A stretch of DNA of 64,000 bases from Paenibacillus sp. MMS20-IR301 (GTDB lineage Bacteria > Bacillota > Bacilli > Paenibacillales > Paenibacillaceae), in assembly GCF_032302195.1 (NCBI RefSeq), contig NZ_CP135275.1, forward strand, positions 682,001 to 746,000, given 5' to 3'. Both the position numbers and the translations under genes were made by a program. Under the pieces are notes generated by a model. The model was not told the origin of the DNA. It was given only the letters and a program-made list of their open reading frames with translations, and did not search any database. Each line of letters opens with the position of its first letter. Within the stretch, counting starts at the first letter, position 1. Shown here piece after piece: positions 52,430-60,708 of the stretch.

Positions 52430-53076
52430 ATACCAGGGAAGAGGAATTACGCCTGCTTATCTGCGATATCGGCCGTAATTTGTTCAATAAGGATTTTATC
52501 GCCGCGAATGACGGCAATATTTCGGCCCGCCTGTCAGCTACGGAGGTGCTGGCTTCTCCAACCGGAGTCAGCAAAGGCTACCTGAAGCCGCATATGCTGG
52601 TCAAAGTAAACCTGCAGGGGGACATCCTTGAAGCTGCAGAGGGCTACCGGCCATCCACTGAAGTGAAGATGCATCTGAAGATTTACAATGAGCTGCCGGA
52701 AATGGGCGGTGTGGTTCATGCGCATCCGCCGTATGCTACGGCTTTTGCCATCAAGGGTGAATCCCTCGACAAAATGATGATGCCCGAGTCTGTAATTGCC
52801 ATGGGAGACATTCCGCTGGCGGCTTACGGCACGCCTTCGACCGAAGAGATTCCTAATTCGCTGATTCCCTTCCTGGGCAAGAAAACCGCTGTGCTGCTGG
52901 AGAGCCATGGCGCATTAACCTGGGGGAAAGATGTGATGGGCGCGTATATGAATATGGAGCGGCTGGAATATACGGCGAAGCTGACCTTCCTGACGCGGAT
53001 GATCGGCGGGGAACGGGAGCTGCCGCAGCACCGGATTGAAGAGCTGGTGGCGTTGCGGTCCTTTTACGGAATGTAG
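52426..53076 (+). CDS. fucA: L-fuculose-1-phosphate aldolase (class II aldolase)
   Basis: A 216-residue Zn aldolase that splits fuculose-1-phosphate into DHAP and L-lactaldehyde. Motifs are NDGNISARLS (phosphate/substrate), STEVKMHLKIY with catalytic Glu, VHAHPPYATAF giving two Zn-binding His, and LLESHGALTWG with the third. ATG 52426 follows AAGGAGG and overlaps the kinase stop; the open frame extends upstream over fucK. RhaD-type activity is the only other option. Confidence 0.92.
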   Translation: MNTREEELRLLICDIGRNLFNKDFIAANDGNISARLSATEVLASPTGVSKGYLKPHMLVKVNLQGDILEAAEGYRPSTEVKMHLKIYNELPEMGGVVHAHPPYATAFAIKGESLDKMMMPESVIAMGDIPLAAYGTPSTEEIPNSLIPFLGKKTAVLLESHGALTWGKDVMGAYMNMERLEYTAKLTFLTRMIGGERELPQHRIEELVALRSFYGM

Positions 53077-53112
53077 CGGTGTGAGGCTTAAGTTTAAGGA
53101 GGACAGACCGTT

Positions 53113-53553
53113 ATGCTCAAAAAAATTCCCAAGCTGCTCTCACCGGAGCTCGTCCGCATCCTGATGGAGATGGGCCACGGTGACGAACTGGTTCTGGCCG
53201 ACGCCAACTACCCGGGACACGGGCTGCATTCCAGGGTGCTCCGGGCCGACGGCATTGGTATTCCCCGGCTGCTGGACGCCATTCTGGAGCTGCTCCCGCT
53301 CGATCACTACGCCCCGGCGCAGGCGGCATTCATGGCCGTAGTGGAAGGTGATCCGACCGTTCCGGTCATCTGGGACACCTACAAGGAGATTTTGGCCAGA
53401 CATGACGGCGAAGCAGTCGTTGAGTATGAAGAGCGTTACGATTTCTACAACCGCTCGAAGCAGAGTTACGCAATCCTTATCACTGGCGAAGAAGCGCTGT
53501 ACGGCAATATCATCCTCAAAAAAGGGGTAATCCCGCCGGATGCTGAAGCCTGA
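53113..53553 (+). CDS. fucU: L-fucose mutarotase
   Basis: A 146-residue RbsD/FucU-fold enzyme that interconverts the anomers of L-fucose. It begins MLKKIPKLLSPELVRILMEMGHGDELVLADANYPG, with the catalytic His in GHGDE, and ends with the conserved Tyr/Asn motif near GEEALYGNIILKKGVI. ATG 53113 follows AAGGAGG. It is the last gene of the fucose operon; a perfect terminator follows. Confidence 0.95.
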   Translation: MLKKIPKLLSPELVRILMEMGHGDELVLADANYPGHGLHSRVLRADGIGIPRLLDAILELLPLDHYAPAQAAFMAVVEGDPTVPVIWDTYKEILARHDGEAVVEYEERYDFYNRSKQSYAILITGEEALYGNIILKKGVIPPDAEA

Positions 53554-53597
53554 CGCTGAAGCCTGAAACTATGATCATCTTCAGCTGTAGTTCAAGC

Positions 53598-53625
53598 AGG
53601 CCGCCCGGCATTTGCCGGGCGGCCT
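53598..53625 (+). terminator. terminator-like hairpin after fucU
   Basis: AGGCCGCCCGGC and GCCGGGCGGCCT are perfect 12-bp complements around a 4-nt loop (ATTT). Only TT follows, so it relies on stem strength. Confidence 0.75.
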
Positions 53626-53728
53626 TAGTGCTGTGCTGAGCGCTTATGCTGCGCAGTGTGCTGAAGGGTTACCTGGGATGTCGACGGATTGTTGGGAGAT
53701 GGTGGGAAGTAACGTGGTAACCGTCGCG

Positions 53729-53936
53729 GTAGCGCAATGTATTCGGTTTTTCACATATAAATGGTTTGGTTATCGTCGGGTAGCGCAATGTATACGGTTT
53801 TTCATATACAAATGGCCTGTTTACCGTCGGGGTAGCGCAATGTATACGGTTTTTCATATACAAATGGTCTATTTACCGTTGAGGTAGCGCAATGTATACG
53901 GTTTTTCATATACAAATGGACCGGTCACCATCGCGG
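53729..53936. repeat. four tandem 51-52-bp repeats
   Basis: Units start at 53729, 53780, 53832 and 53884 (GTAGCGCAATGTATACGG each, first unit diverged). Each contains TGTATA...TATACA arms around CGGTTTTTCA, a small hairpin. The three last units differ mainly in the ~14 bp after AAATGG. The interval 53554-53981 contains no other feature beyond the fucU terminator. Confidence 0.85.
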
Positions 53937-53981
53937 CAGACTATACCTTTTACACAATCCCGATGTGTACCGGACTAGAAC

Positions 53982-54023
53982 AAAAAAAGTGCCCCGTAAG
54001 CCGCCTAACCGGCCGGGGCACTT
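53982..54023 (-). terminator. terminator of the sugar isomerase/epimerase gene
   Basis: On the minus strand AAGTGCCCCG and CGGGGCACTT form the stem around GC-rich sequence and are followed by eight T. Confidence 0.88.
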
Positions 54024-54026
54024 ATA

Positions 54027-54869
54027 TTATAGCTCGCTGTAAATCCGCCTTAGTAGTCTTGCACTTTCCTGCATATGTTCCTCCGGCGTGCTCTCCAGCA
54101 GTCCATGAATATGCGGGCGCTTGTACTTCATGTAATGAAGCAGCGGGGTGAAGTTCAGCAGCCCCTGTCCGGCCGGAACGATGTGCAGCCTGCCGTCAAT
54201 AATCGTGAAATCCTTCAGATGCAAGACAGCGATCCGGTCGCCCAGCAGTTCTAATGCTTCAGCGACTATCCGGTCCTGATCCAGGTAATTCTCCGGCGTC
54301 ATCAAATTGGCAGCGTCGAAAATAACCTGCAGATTATGCGAGGACACTTCATCCAGCAGCCGTCTAGTCAGCTGGGCTGTATACAGCGGATGGTTGATCC
54401 CTGCCTCAATGCCCACGGTTACCCCGAACCGCTCTGCTTCGGCTGTCATCTGCTTCACAGAGGCTACAACCTGCTGAAAGGCTTCTTCCGTAAAGTTATC
54501 CGGCGTATATCCCCGGCTGGTGCTGCCTGTCTCCGTACCCACCAGGCTGGCACCGAAATCACGGGCCAGCCGCAGATGTGTGCTGAAATCGTGAAGCGCC
54601 TGAGCACGCCGGGCAGGATCGGGATCAATGATGTTCACGTAACATCCGAGAACGGCAATTTGAATTCCAGCCTGGCGGAAGGCGTTGCCGTAATAGGAGG
54701 CTGAACCGGGGCTGAGTGCACTGAGTGCAGGAACGCTCTCCGGGAACGATTTATGCAGCGCGAGCTGAATAGCGGGGAAGCCGTGCCTGCCCAGCTTCTC
54801 AATCAGCTGCGGCAGGGGGCAAGGGTTGAAATCGTGGGCGCGAACACCCAATTGCATAGGAACAGTCAT
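54027..54869 (-). CDS. sugar phosphate isomerase/epimerase-like TIM-barrel protein
   Basis: 280 residues of the xylose-isomerase-like (AP endonuclease 2) fold. Metal-binding positions are suggested by VGIEAGINHPLY (Glu), VIFDAANLMTPENY (Asp) and VLHLKDFTI (His/Asp), with a final Glu in HGLLESTPEEH. It starts QLGVRAHDF. ATG 54869 follows GGAAGGAGAT. The gene stands alone between the fucose and galacturonate operons, so its sugar is unknown; a uronate or inositol derivative is possible. Confidence 0.82.
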   Translation of the reverse strand: MTVPMQLGVRAHDFNPCPLPQLIEKLGRHGFPAIQLALHKSFPESVPALSALSPGSASYYGNAFRQAGIQIAVLGCYVNIIDPDPARRAQALHDFSTHLRLARDFGASLVGTETGSTSRGYTPDNFTEEAFQQVVASVKQMTAEAERFGVTVGIEAGINHPLYTAQLTRRLLDEVSSHNLQVIFDAANLMTPENYLDQDRIVAEALELLGDRIAVLHLKDFTIIDGRLHIVPAGQGLLNFTPLLHYMKYKRPHIHGLLESTPEEHMQESARLLRRIYSEL

Positions 54870-55014
54870 ATGTAATCTCCTTCCCGATTTAGAATCAGTT
54901 AACGAACATTCTGTTTACCACACCAAGCATTTGCGGGAACTGAACTTACCGGAACTGAGTCTAGCGATACTAAGATTGTTGAAACTCTTTCTACCGATCC
55001 CTAGCCCACGCTAC

Positions 55015-55115
55015 TCGTTCTATCGTTACTCATCCACCTAACACACACTCTACCGATACTCATCCACCTAACACACACGCTACCGTTACTCATCCAACTG
55101 ATACGCACACTACCA
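55015..55115. repeat. 30-bp tandem repeats
   Basis: TATCGTTACTCATCCACCTA (55021), TACCGATACTCATCCACCTA (55051) and TACCGTTACTCATCCAACTG (55081) recur at exact 30-bp steps with ACACAC(A/G)C between; weaker copies precede (CTACCGATCC near 54991). Confidence 0.8.
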
Positions 55116-55134
55116 ATCCCATCCTGCCGCTATC

Positions 55135-55320
55135 CTTGCGGACATCAGAGCCGTTATCCTCTGCAAATTGTCGATTTTTAGATTCTTACGGACATGAGGG
55201 ACTTTATTTCCGCAGTAATGTGCAGAATTGGACGTTTCCGGAGCGGATAAAGGCTCTGTGGTCCGCAAGCAGCGGGAAATCTGCATATTGAGGCAGATAA
55301 GGTCACCTGTGTCCGCAAGG
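55135..55320. repeat. complete '2 reversed + 2 forward' ~50-bp repeat array
   Basis: Reversed units at 55136 (TTGCGGAC) and 55186 (TTACGGAC) and forward units ending TCCGCAAGC (55262) and TCCGCAAGG (55312), each pair exactly 50 bp apart. Same architecture as 39273-39458. With the 30-bp repeats it fills 54870-55353; no gene is seen there. Confidence 0.82.
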
Positions 55321-55353
55321 CGGCTGCAGGTGACCTGGCATACGATTATGGCA

Positions 55354-56040
55354 CTATATTGTGTTGCCTGGAAATAGCTCCTGCCAGGTGCCCGTCTGCT
55401 TAAGCGCCTCGGCAACGAGTGCTGCAATCTGCTGCGCACCGAATTGCGAGAAATGGGTATCATCCGTGACTCCATCCGGATAATTGGGCCGGCTGCCCGG
55501 CGGCAGATGCATGAACAGCTGTGCCGAATCCCCGGCTCCCAGGCGGCGGAAGAGCTGCTGGGAAGCAGCGAATATGTCCAGCAGCGGGGTGCCCGTCGCT
55601 CCGGCAACTTCCCGGGCCGCCTGCGGGTACAGACCGACCGCTTCCGGATCAGGCTCACCTTCCGGTGTGAAGCGGCGGCGGCTGACGGAGGTGAGCAGCA
55701 CCGGGTAACCGCCCAGGTTACGGGCGGAATCAATAAAGCTGCGCAGATTGTGACGGTATTCGGTCTGCGGATCGGTATACCGCAACGGGTCTTCAATCTT
55801 CTGGTCGTTATGGCCGAATTGGATCAGCAGGAGATCCCCGCTGTGGAAATCCTGCTCAATATCGGCGAGCCTGCCTTCGGCCAGGAAGGAGCGGGTGCTC
55901 CGCCCGTTGATTGCCCGGTTCTCCACGTGAACTCCGGGAGCAACATGCTGCGCCAGAAATTCACCCCAGCCGGCCATCGGCCATTCACCGCCGCCCTTCC
56001 GGGCAGCGGTGGAGTCTCCGGCAATGAAAATTGTCGGCAT
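55354..56040 (-). CDS. rhamnogalacturonan acetylesterase-like SGNH hydrolase
   Basis: 228 residues. SGNH motifs are GDSTA (block I, nucleophile Ser), NRAINGRSTRSF (Gly/Asn blocks), FGHNDQK (block III) and DDTHFS (block V, Asp and His). These are the hallmarks of the rhamnogalacturonan acetylesterase group, which removes acetyl groups from pectin. There is no signal peptide, so it would act on imported oligomers. ATG 56040 is chosen because AAAGGAG precedes it. It lies 13 bp after uxaC in the galacturonate operon, which supports a pectin role. Confidence 0.9.
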   Translation of the reverse strand: MPTIFIAGDSTAARKGGGEWPMAGWGEFLAQHVAPGVHVENRAINGRSTRSFLAEGRLADIEQDFHSGDLLLIQFGHNDQKIEDPLRYTDPQTEYRHNLRSFIDSARNLGGYPVLLTSVSRRRFTPEGEPDPEAVGLYPQAAREVAGATGTPLLDIFAASQQLFRRLGAGDSAQLFMHLPPGSRPNYPDGVTDDTHFSQFGAQQIAALVAEALKQTGTWQELFPGNTI

Positions 56041-56053
56041 TGTCAGCACTCCT

Positions 56054-57475
56054 TTACCGGGCGCTGACAGCTTCGCTGCCCGCGGTCCGGAAGCCGAAAT
56101 AGCCGGCTGCATTATTGTAGGAGATATCCTCGACCATCCGGCCGAGCAGCTCCAGATCATCCGGTGCCTCTCCGCGCTCGGCAAGTTCGCCGATCAGCTC
56201 GCATAGCACCCGGCGGAAATACTCATGACGGGTATAGGAGAGGAAGCTGCGCGAGTCGGTCAGCATACCGACGAAATTACCGAGCAGGCTGTTGTCAGCC
56301 AGCATTGTCAGCTGCTGGCGCATTCCGCTGCGCGTATCGTTGTACCACCAGCCGGAGCCAAGCTGCAGCTTGCCTGCGGTGTCTTTTTGATAACAGCCCA
56401 TCAGCGCCAGCAGCGAAGGATAATCCCCCGGATTCAGCGAGTAGAGGATTGTCTTCGGCAATCCGGCTCCGCTCTCCGCCCGGTCAAGCAGCTGTGAGAG
56501 TGCTGTCGTCAGCGGCAGATCATTAATGCCGTCGTATCCGGTATCCGGTCCGAGCTTCTTGAACATCGGCGTGTTGTTATTGCGGTAAGCATGCAGATGC
56601 AGCTGCATCGTCCAGCCTTTGTCATGGTAGAACCCGATCAGCGCCGTGAGCAGCTCTGTACGGTAAAGTGTAACTTCCTGCGGGGTCAGCTCGCCGCCCT
56701 GTAGTCTTTTAGCAAAAATAGCTGCAACTGCTTCCGGCTCACCCGCCTCGTACCGTAGCACATCCAGTGCGTGGTCGGACAGGCGGCAGCCGTTCTCGTG
56801 GAAAAAGTCCACACGGTCAGCCAGTGCCGCAAGCAATGCGTCATAAGTCTGCACCGGCTGTCCAGCAGCCTGCTCCAGCTTGCCGATCCAGGCAGAGAAG
56901 CCTTCGGCATCGATATTCAGCGCCTTGTCGGGACGGAAGGTCGGGAATACCTGGAAGGCCGTTTCTTCCTCACTAAGTAGCTTGTGATATTCCAGCGAAT
57001 CCGCCGGATCGTCGGTCGTGCAGATGACTTTGACGCCGGAACCCCGGATCAGGCCGCGCCGTGTGAAGGCCGGTTCAGCCAGCTTGCGGTTCACCTGCTC
57101 CCAGATGGCCGGGGCGGTAGTTTCATTCAGCAGCTCATTTACACCAAAGAAGCGGCGCAGCTCCAGATGCGTCCAGCTGTAGAGCGGATTGCCGACCGCT
57201 TTTGGCAGTGTACGGGCCCAGGCCAGGAATTTATCATAATCGGAAGCATCCCCGGTAATATGGGATTCCGGCACGCCGTTCGCCCGCATCAGCCGCCACT
57301 TGTAATGGTCACCGTAGAGCCAGGCGGCAGTCAGGTTCGCAAATGGTTTATCCTCATAGATTTCCCGCGGGTCAAGATGGCAATGGTAGTCAACGATCGG
57401 CATGGTTTTGGCATGGTTGTGATAGAGCTGGCGCGCCGTCTCGCCGGATAACATGAAGTCTTCGTTAAGAAACAT
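56054..57475 (-). CDS. uxaC: glucuronate/galacturonate isomerase
   Basis: A 473-residue metal-dependent isomerase: D-galacturonate to tagaturonate and D-glucuronate to fructuronate. Amidohydrolase-fold motif VDYHCHLDPREI near 28-39, LAWARTLPKAVGNPLY, CTTDDPADSLEYH near 152 and MLTDSRSFLSYTRHEYFRR near the end. Full length. ATG 57475 follows GGGGAGA. Order in the operon is uxaB, uxaA, uxaC, acetylesterase. Confidence 0.95.
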   Translation of the reverse strand: MFLNEDFMLSGETARQLYHNHAKTMPIVDYHCHLDPREIYEDKPFANLTAAWLYGDHYKWRLMRANGVPESHITGDASDYDKFLAWARTLPKAVGNPLYSWTHLELRRFFGVNELLNETTAPAIWEQVNRKLAEPAFTRRGLIRGSGVKVICTTDDPADSLEYHKLLSEEETAFQVFPTFRPDKALNIDAEGFSAWIGKLEQAAGQPVQTYDALLAALADRVDFFHENGCRLSDHALDVLRYEAGEPEAVAAIFAKRLQGGELTPQEVTLYRTELLTALIGFYHDKGWTMQLHLHAYRNNNTPMFKKLGPDTGYDGINDLPLTTALSQLLDRAESGAGLPKTILYSLNPGDYPSLLALMGCYQKDTAGKLQLGSGWWYNDTRSGMRQQLTMLADNSLLGNFVGMLTDSRSFLSYTRHEYFRRVLCELIGELAERGEAPDDLELLGRMVEDISYNNAAGYFGFRTAGSEAVSAR

Positions 57476-57511
57476 GGATAAGATCTCCCCTAGAATGAAT
57501 TTGGATAAGAT

Positions 57512-58999
57512 TTATAGTGTTACACCTGTTTTGAAAATAGCCAGCTCACGCACCTGATTTTGCTCATTCCGTGTTTTTTGGCCGCTGGCGACACTGATGA
57601 TATAAGTAATGAACTCTTCCAGCACATCCGCCATCGGCGTTTCCAGCAGCGGCCCGGCGTTGAAGTCCATCCAGTGGCCTTTTTTGGCAAAAAGATCGTT
57701 ATTGGTCGCCACCTTCACCGTAGGCACAAAGCTGCCAAACGGCGTTCCGCGTCCCGTAGTGAACAGCACCAGCTGGCAGTCCGAAGCGGCGAGGGCAGAG
57801 GCGGCTACGAGGTCGTTGCCGGGAGCCTGCAGGAGGCTTAAGCCTTTTTTGCGCAGCTTCACGCCGTATTGCAGCACATCCACCACTGGTGACGTTCCTG
57901 CCTTCTGGGTGCAGCCGAGCGATTTATCCTCCAGGGTGCTGATGCCGCCGGCCTTGTTCCCGGGAGACGGATTCTCATACACAGGCTCGCCGTAGGAGAG
58001 GAAATACTGCTTAAAGTTATTGATCAGCGACACGATATCCTCATAGACTTCGCGGCTTTCTGCACGGGCCATCAGCATTTTCTCCGCGCCGAACATTTCC
58101 GGCACCTCAGTCAGCACCGAAGTGCCGCCCTGGGAGATGATGAAGTCGGAGAAGGCACCCAGCAGCGGATTAGCGGTAATGCCGGAGAATCCGTCAGAGC
58201 CGCCGCACTTCAGGCCGATATTCAGCTCACTGAGCGGAACCGGCTCACGGACATCATCCTTCGCAGCTTCGTACAGCTCATCCAGCAGGGCGCGTCCGGC
58301 TTCAACCTCATTGCCCACCTCCTGGGCGACCAGGAATTTCACCCGGGACTCATCGTAATCCCCGAGCATGCTGCGGAATTCAGCGACGATATTGTTCTCG
58401 CAGCCGAGGCCGAAGACGAGTACACCGCCGGCATTGGGGTGGTTAACCGCATCGAGCAGAATGCTGCGGGTCATGCGGTGATCATCGCCGAGCTGCGAGC
58501 AGCCGTAAGGATGACTAAGCACGGTAAGGTTGTCGAAGCCGCCGAGATCCGGGTGCTCATCCTTGAACTCCTGCAGCATCTGCTCAGCGATGCCGTTTAC
58601 ACAGCCGACAGTCGGGATAATGAACAGATCATTGCGGATGCCGACCTTGCCGTTCTTGCGGCGGTAGCCCTGGAAGGTCAAGTCCCGGCGTGGATAGGTA
58701 ACCTGATGGATATCCGGCACATATTCGTATTCTTCTTCACCAACCAGATTGGTTTTGATATTGTGCGTGTGAATCCAGTCACCGGCGGCAATCGGGGCAA
58801 TGGCATGACCGATCGGGTAGCCGTATTTGGTGATGACATCCTCCGGCTGGAAAGCCGTCAGGGCAATCTTATGCCCCTGCGGAACATCCTGGGCGGTCTG
58901 CACGGTCACTCCGTCTATAGTGAGCTGTTCCCCGGCCGGAATCGGCCGCAGGGCTACAGCTACGGTATCTCTGGGGTTCATTTTCATTAAGTGCTTCAT
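57512..58999 (-). CDS. uxaA: altronate dehydratase
   Basis: A 495-residue Fe/Mn-dependent dehydratase that turns altronate into 2-keto-3-deoxygluconate. The N-terminal SAF domain (about 1-90; GYPIGHAIAPIAAGDWIHTHNI) is joined to the catalytic domain (GYRRKNGKVGIRNDLFIIPTVGCVN, LSHPYGCSQLGDD, CGGSDGFSGITANP, TTGRGTPFGSFVPTVKV). ATG 58999 follows TAGGAGGG. Upstream a 21-bp direct repeat CTAAAGTTTTGATAGCAT(A/G)GA occurs twice (59010-59051). Confidence 0.95.
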   Translation of the reverse strand: MKHLMKMNPRDTVAVALRPIPAGEQLTIDGVTVQTAQDVPQGHKIALTAFQPEDVITKYGYPIGHAIAPIAAGDWIHTHNIKTNLVGEEEYEYVPDIHQVTYPRRDLTFQGYRRKNGKVGIRNDLFIIPTVGCVNGIAEQMLQEFKDEHPDLGGFDNLTVLSHPYGCSQLGDDHRMTRSILLDAVNHPNAGGVLVFGLGCENNIVAEFRSMLGDYDESRVKFLVAQEVGNEVEAGRALLDELYEAAKDDVREPVPLSELNIGLKCGGSDGFSGITANPLLGAFSDFIISQGGTSVLTEVPEMFGAEKMLMARAESREVYEDIVSLINNFKQYFLSYGEPVYENPSPGNKAGGISTLEDKSLGCTQKAGTSPVVDVLQYGVKLRKKGLSLLQAPGNDLVAASALAASDCQLVLFTTGRGTPFGSFVPTVKVATNNDLFAKKGHWMDFNAGPLLETPMADVLEEFITYIISVASGQKTRNEQNQVRELAIFKTGVTL

Positions 59000-59061
59000 G
59001 TTGACCCTCCTAAAGTTTTGATAGCATAGACTAAAGTTTTGATAGCATGGACTTCAGTAAC

Positions 59062-60495
59062 TCAGCCTACCAGCTGCTGCAGCGCCGCACGGGAATCCCC
59101 ATGCTCCAGCTGCTCCAGAGAGGCAGTAACTTCACCGGCTAAGCCTGGCAGCAGGGTTAAATCCTGTCCCCACAGACTGGTGTTGCTGAGGATGGTGCTG
59201 ACGAAGCTGGCCGGATGGCTCCAGGCCTGGTCAAATACAGCAAGTACCTCTGCACTATCCTGGCGCGGCACGCGGTCCCCGCGGTAGCTGAGCAGAAGGG
59301 CCGCGAAGGCAAGTGTCATGCGCTCAGGCAGCCGGCTGCGTTCCTGCTGGTAGCGGAGGAGTACAGGGAGCAGGCGGGTTTTGAATTTGGAGATGCTGTT
59401 CAGTGAGATGGAGGTCAGCTCATGGCGGATGAACGGATTTCTGAACCGCTCCTGTACAGCACCGGCATAAGACAGCAGCTCATCCTCAGGCAGATCGAGC
59501 ATCGGAATCAGCTCTTCTTCGATCAGCTGTTTCACGAAGCGGGAGAAGGTGCCGTCATTCATCACATCTTCAACCGTTTCGAGGCCAGCCAGCAGACCAA
59601 GCGGAACCATTGCGGTATGCGGCCCGTTCAGCAGATGAACCTTGCGTTCACGGTAAGGGGTCATATCAGGAGTGACCACAACGTTCAGTCCGGCCTTAGC
59701 CAGCGGCAGCCGCTCAGCCAGGGATTCCGGTCCTTCAATGACCCAGAAGAGGAACGGCTCGGCCGTAACCATTACTTTGTCGAGATAACCAAGCTCTGCT
59801 TCCAGCGCAGCAGCCTGCTCACGCGGGTAGCCGGGAACAATCCGGTCAACAAGGCTGCAGCAGAAGGTATTCTCCGCTTTCAGCCATTCGAGGAATTCTC
59901 CCCCGAGGTTCCATTCGGCAGCATAACGCTCCACAATCTCCTGCAGCTTCTCACCATTGCGGTCAATCAGCTCACAAGGGATAATGACGAAGCCCTTCTT
60001 GCCGAGCTGGAAACGGCGGTGGAGCAGCGCTGTCAGCTTACCCGGGAAGCTCTTCGGCGGTGCAGCCTCTGCGCGGTCACCGGGAAGATAGGCAATGCCG
60101 GCTTCCGTAGTATTGGAGGTGATGAATTCCAGCTCATCGTTCTCAGCAAGGGCCAGATAAGCCTCGTACTGGGTATACGGGTCAAGTACACGGCTCACGG
60201 AGCTGATCAATTCACGGGAGTTGACAGTCTGGCCGTCCATGATACCGTTCAGCAGAACCGTATACAGGTTATCCTGTTCAGCCATGAATGTGCCCACGCC
60301 GCCGCCGGGGCCTTGCTCAATCGGCTGCACCAGTACGGCGCTTCCGTTAAAGAGGCCCTGATTATTCATCTGCTGCAGCTGCCAGTCCACGAAGGCACGC
60401 ATAAAGTTGCCTTCGCCGAACTGGATCATCCGTTCCGGATGGAGAGTTAATTCCGGGTGAGTGCTTCGGGATAAACGGTTTGTCATAGTAGTCAT
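59062..60495 (-). CDS. uxaB: tagaturonate reductase
   Basis: A 477-residue NADH-dependent reductase of the mannitol dehydrogenase family: tagaturonate to altronate. Motifs are IQFGEGNFMRAFVDWQL near 25-41 (nucleotide fold), LVDRIVPGYPRE (the conserved catalytic region) and KVHLLNGPHTAMVPLG. It is the first structural gene of the operon, 213 bp after the LacI gene, with its own LacI-type operator at 60519. ATG 60495 lies very close to AAAGGAG; ATG 60486 is the alternative start. Confidence 0.94.
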   Translation of the reverse strand: MTTMTNRLSRSTHPELTLHPERMIQFGEGNFMRAFVDWQLQQMNNQGLFNGSAVLVQPIEQGPGGGVGTFMAEQDNLYTVLLNGIMDGQTVNSRELISSVSRVLDPYTQYEAYLALAENDELEFITSNTTEAGIAYLPGDRAEAAPPKSFPGKLTALLHRRFQLGKKGFVIIPCELIDRNGEKLQEIVERYAAEWNLGGEFLEWLKAENTFCCSLVDRIVPGYPREQAAALEAELGYLDKVMVTAEPFLFWVIEGPESLAERLPLAKAGLNVVVTPDMTPYRERKVHLLNGPHTAMVPLGLLAGLETVEDVMNDGTFSRFVKQLIEEELIPMLDLPEDELLSYAGAVQERFRNPFIRHELTSISLNSISKFKTRLLPVLLRYQQERSRLPERMTLAFAALLLSYRGDRVPRQDSAEVLAVFDQAWSHPASFVSTILSNTSLWGQDLTLLPGLAGEVTASLEQLEHGDSRAALQQLVG

Positions 60496-60518
60496 GATCT
60501 CCTTTAAATATAAAGTTT

Positions 60519-60538
60519 AAATGCACACGTTAACATTT
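60519..60538. promoter_or_regulatory. LacI-type operator before uxaB
   Basis: AAATGCACACGTTAACATTT: arms AAATG/CATTT and AACGT/ACG around a central CG. A 20-bp match, with one mismatch, is found before the regulator gene (61781-61800). Confidence 0.8.
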
Positions 60539-60545
60539 TTATTTT

Positions 60546-60594
60546 AAGCAAACCCCGGATACACCGCCCTTGACGGCCGGCTCCGAGTTTGCTG
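60546..60594 (-). terminator. weak terminator between the LacI gene and uxaB
   Basis: On the minus strand AGCAAACTCGGA pairs with TCCGGGGTTTGCTT across a GC-rich loop, followed by TTAAAAT. It would partly separate regulator and operon transcripts. Confidence 0.6.
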
Positions 60595-60708
60595 AAAATA
60601 GCGGCTTGCCTGATGCTGTACTTCGCTGCCGGGGATCATCGCTGGCCTGAACCGGCATTCAGCAAAAGAATCATAAGCACAGCGCTGCACTCTCCGGGGT
60701 CACGCAGC

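Noticed and set aside
53729..53936. CRISPR array
   Set aside because: Four units with ~36 conserved and ~14 variable bases; the variable parts are too short and similar to be spacers, and no cas gene is in the window.
55021..55115. CRISPR array with 30-bp repeats
   Set aside because: The units abut without spacers; it is a simple tandem repeat.
59422..60450. About 340-codon open frame antisense to uxaB
   Set aside because: uxaB is complete on the other strand; the antisense frame has no ribosome site or family motif.
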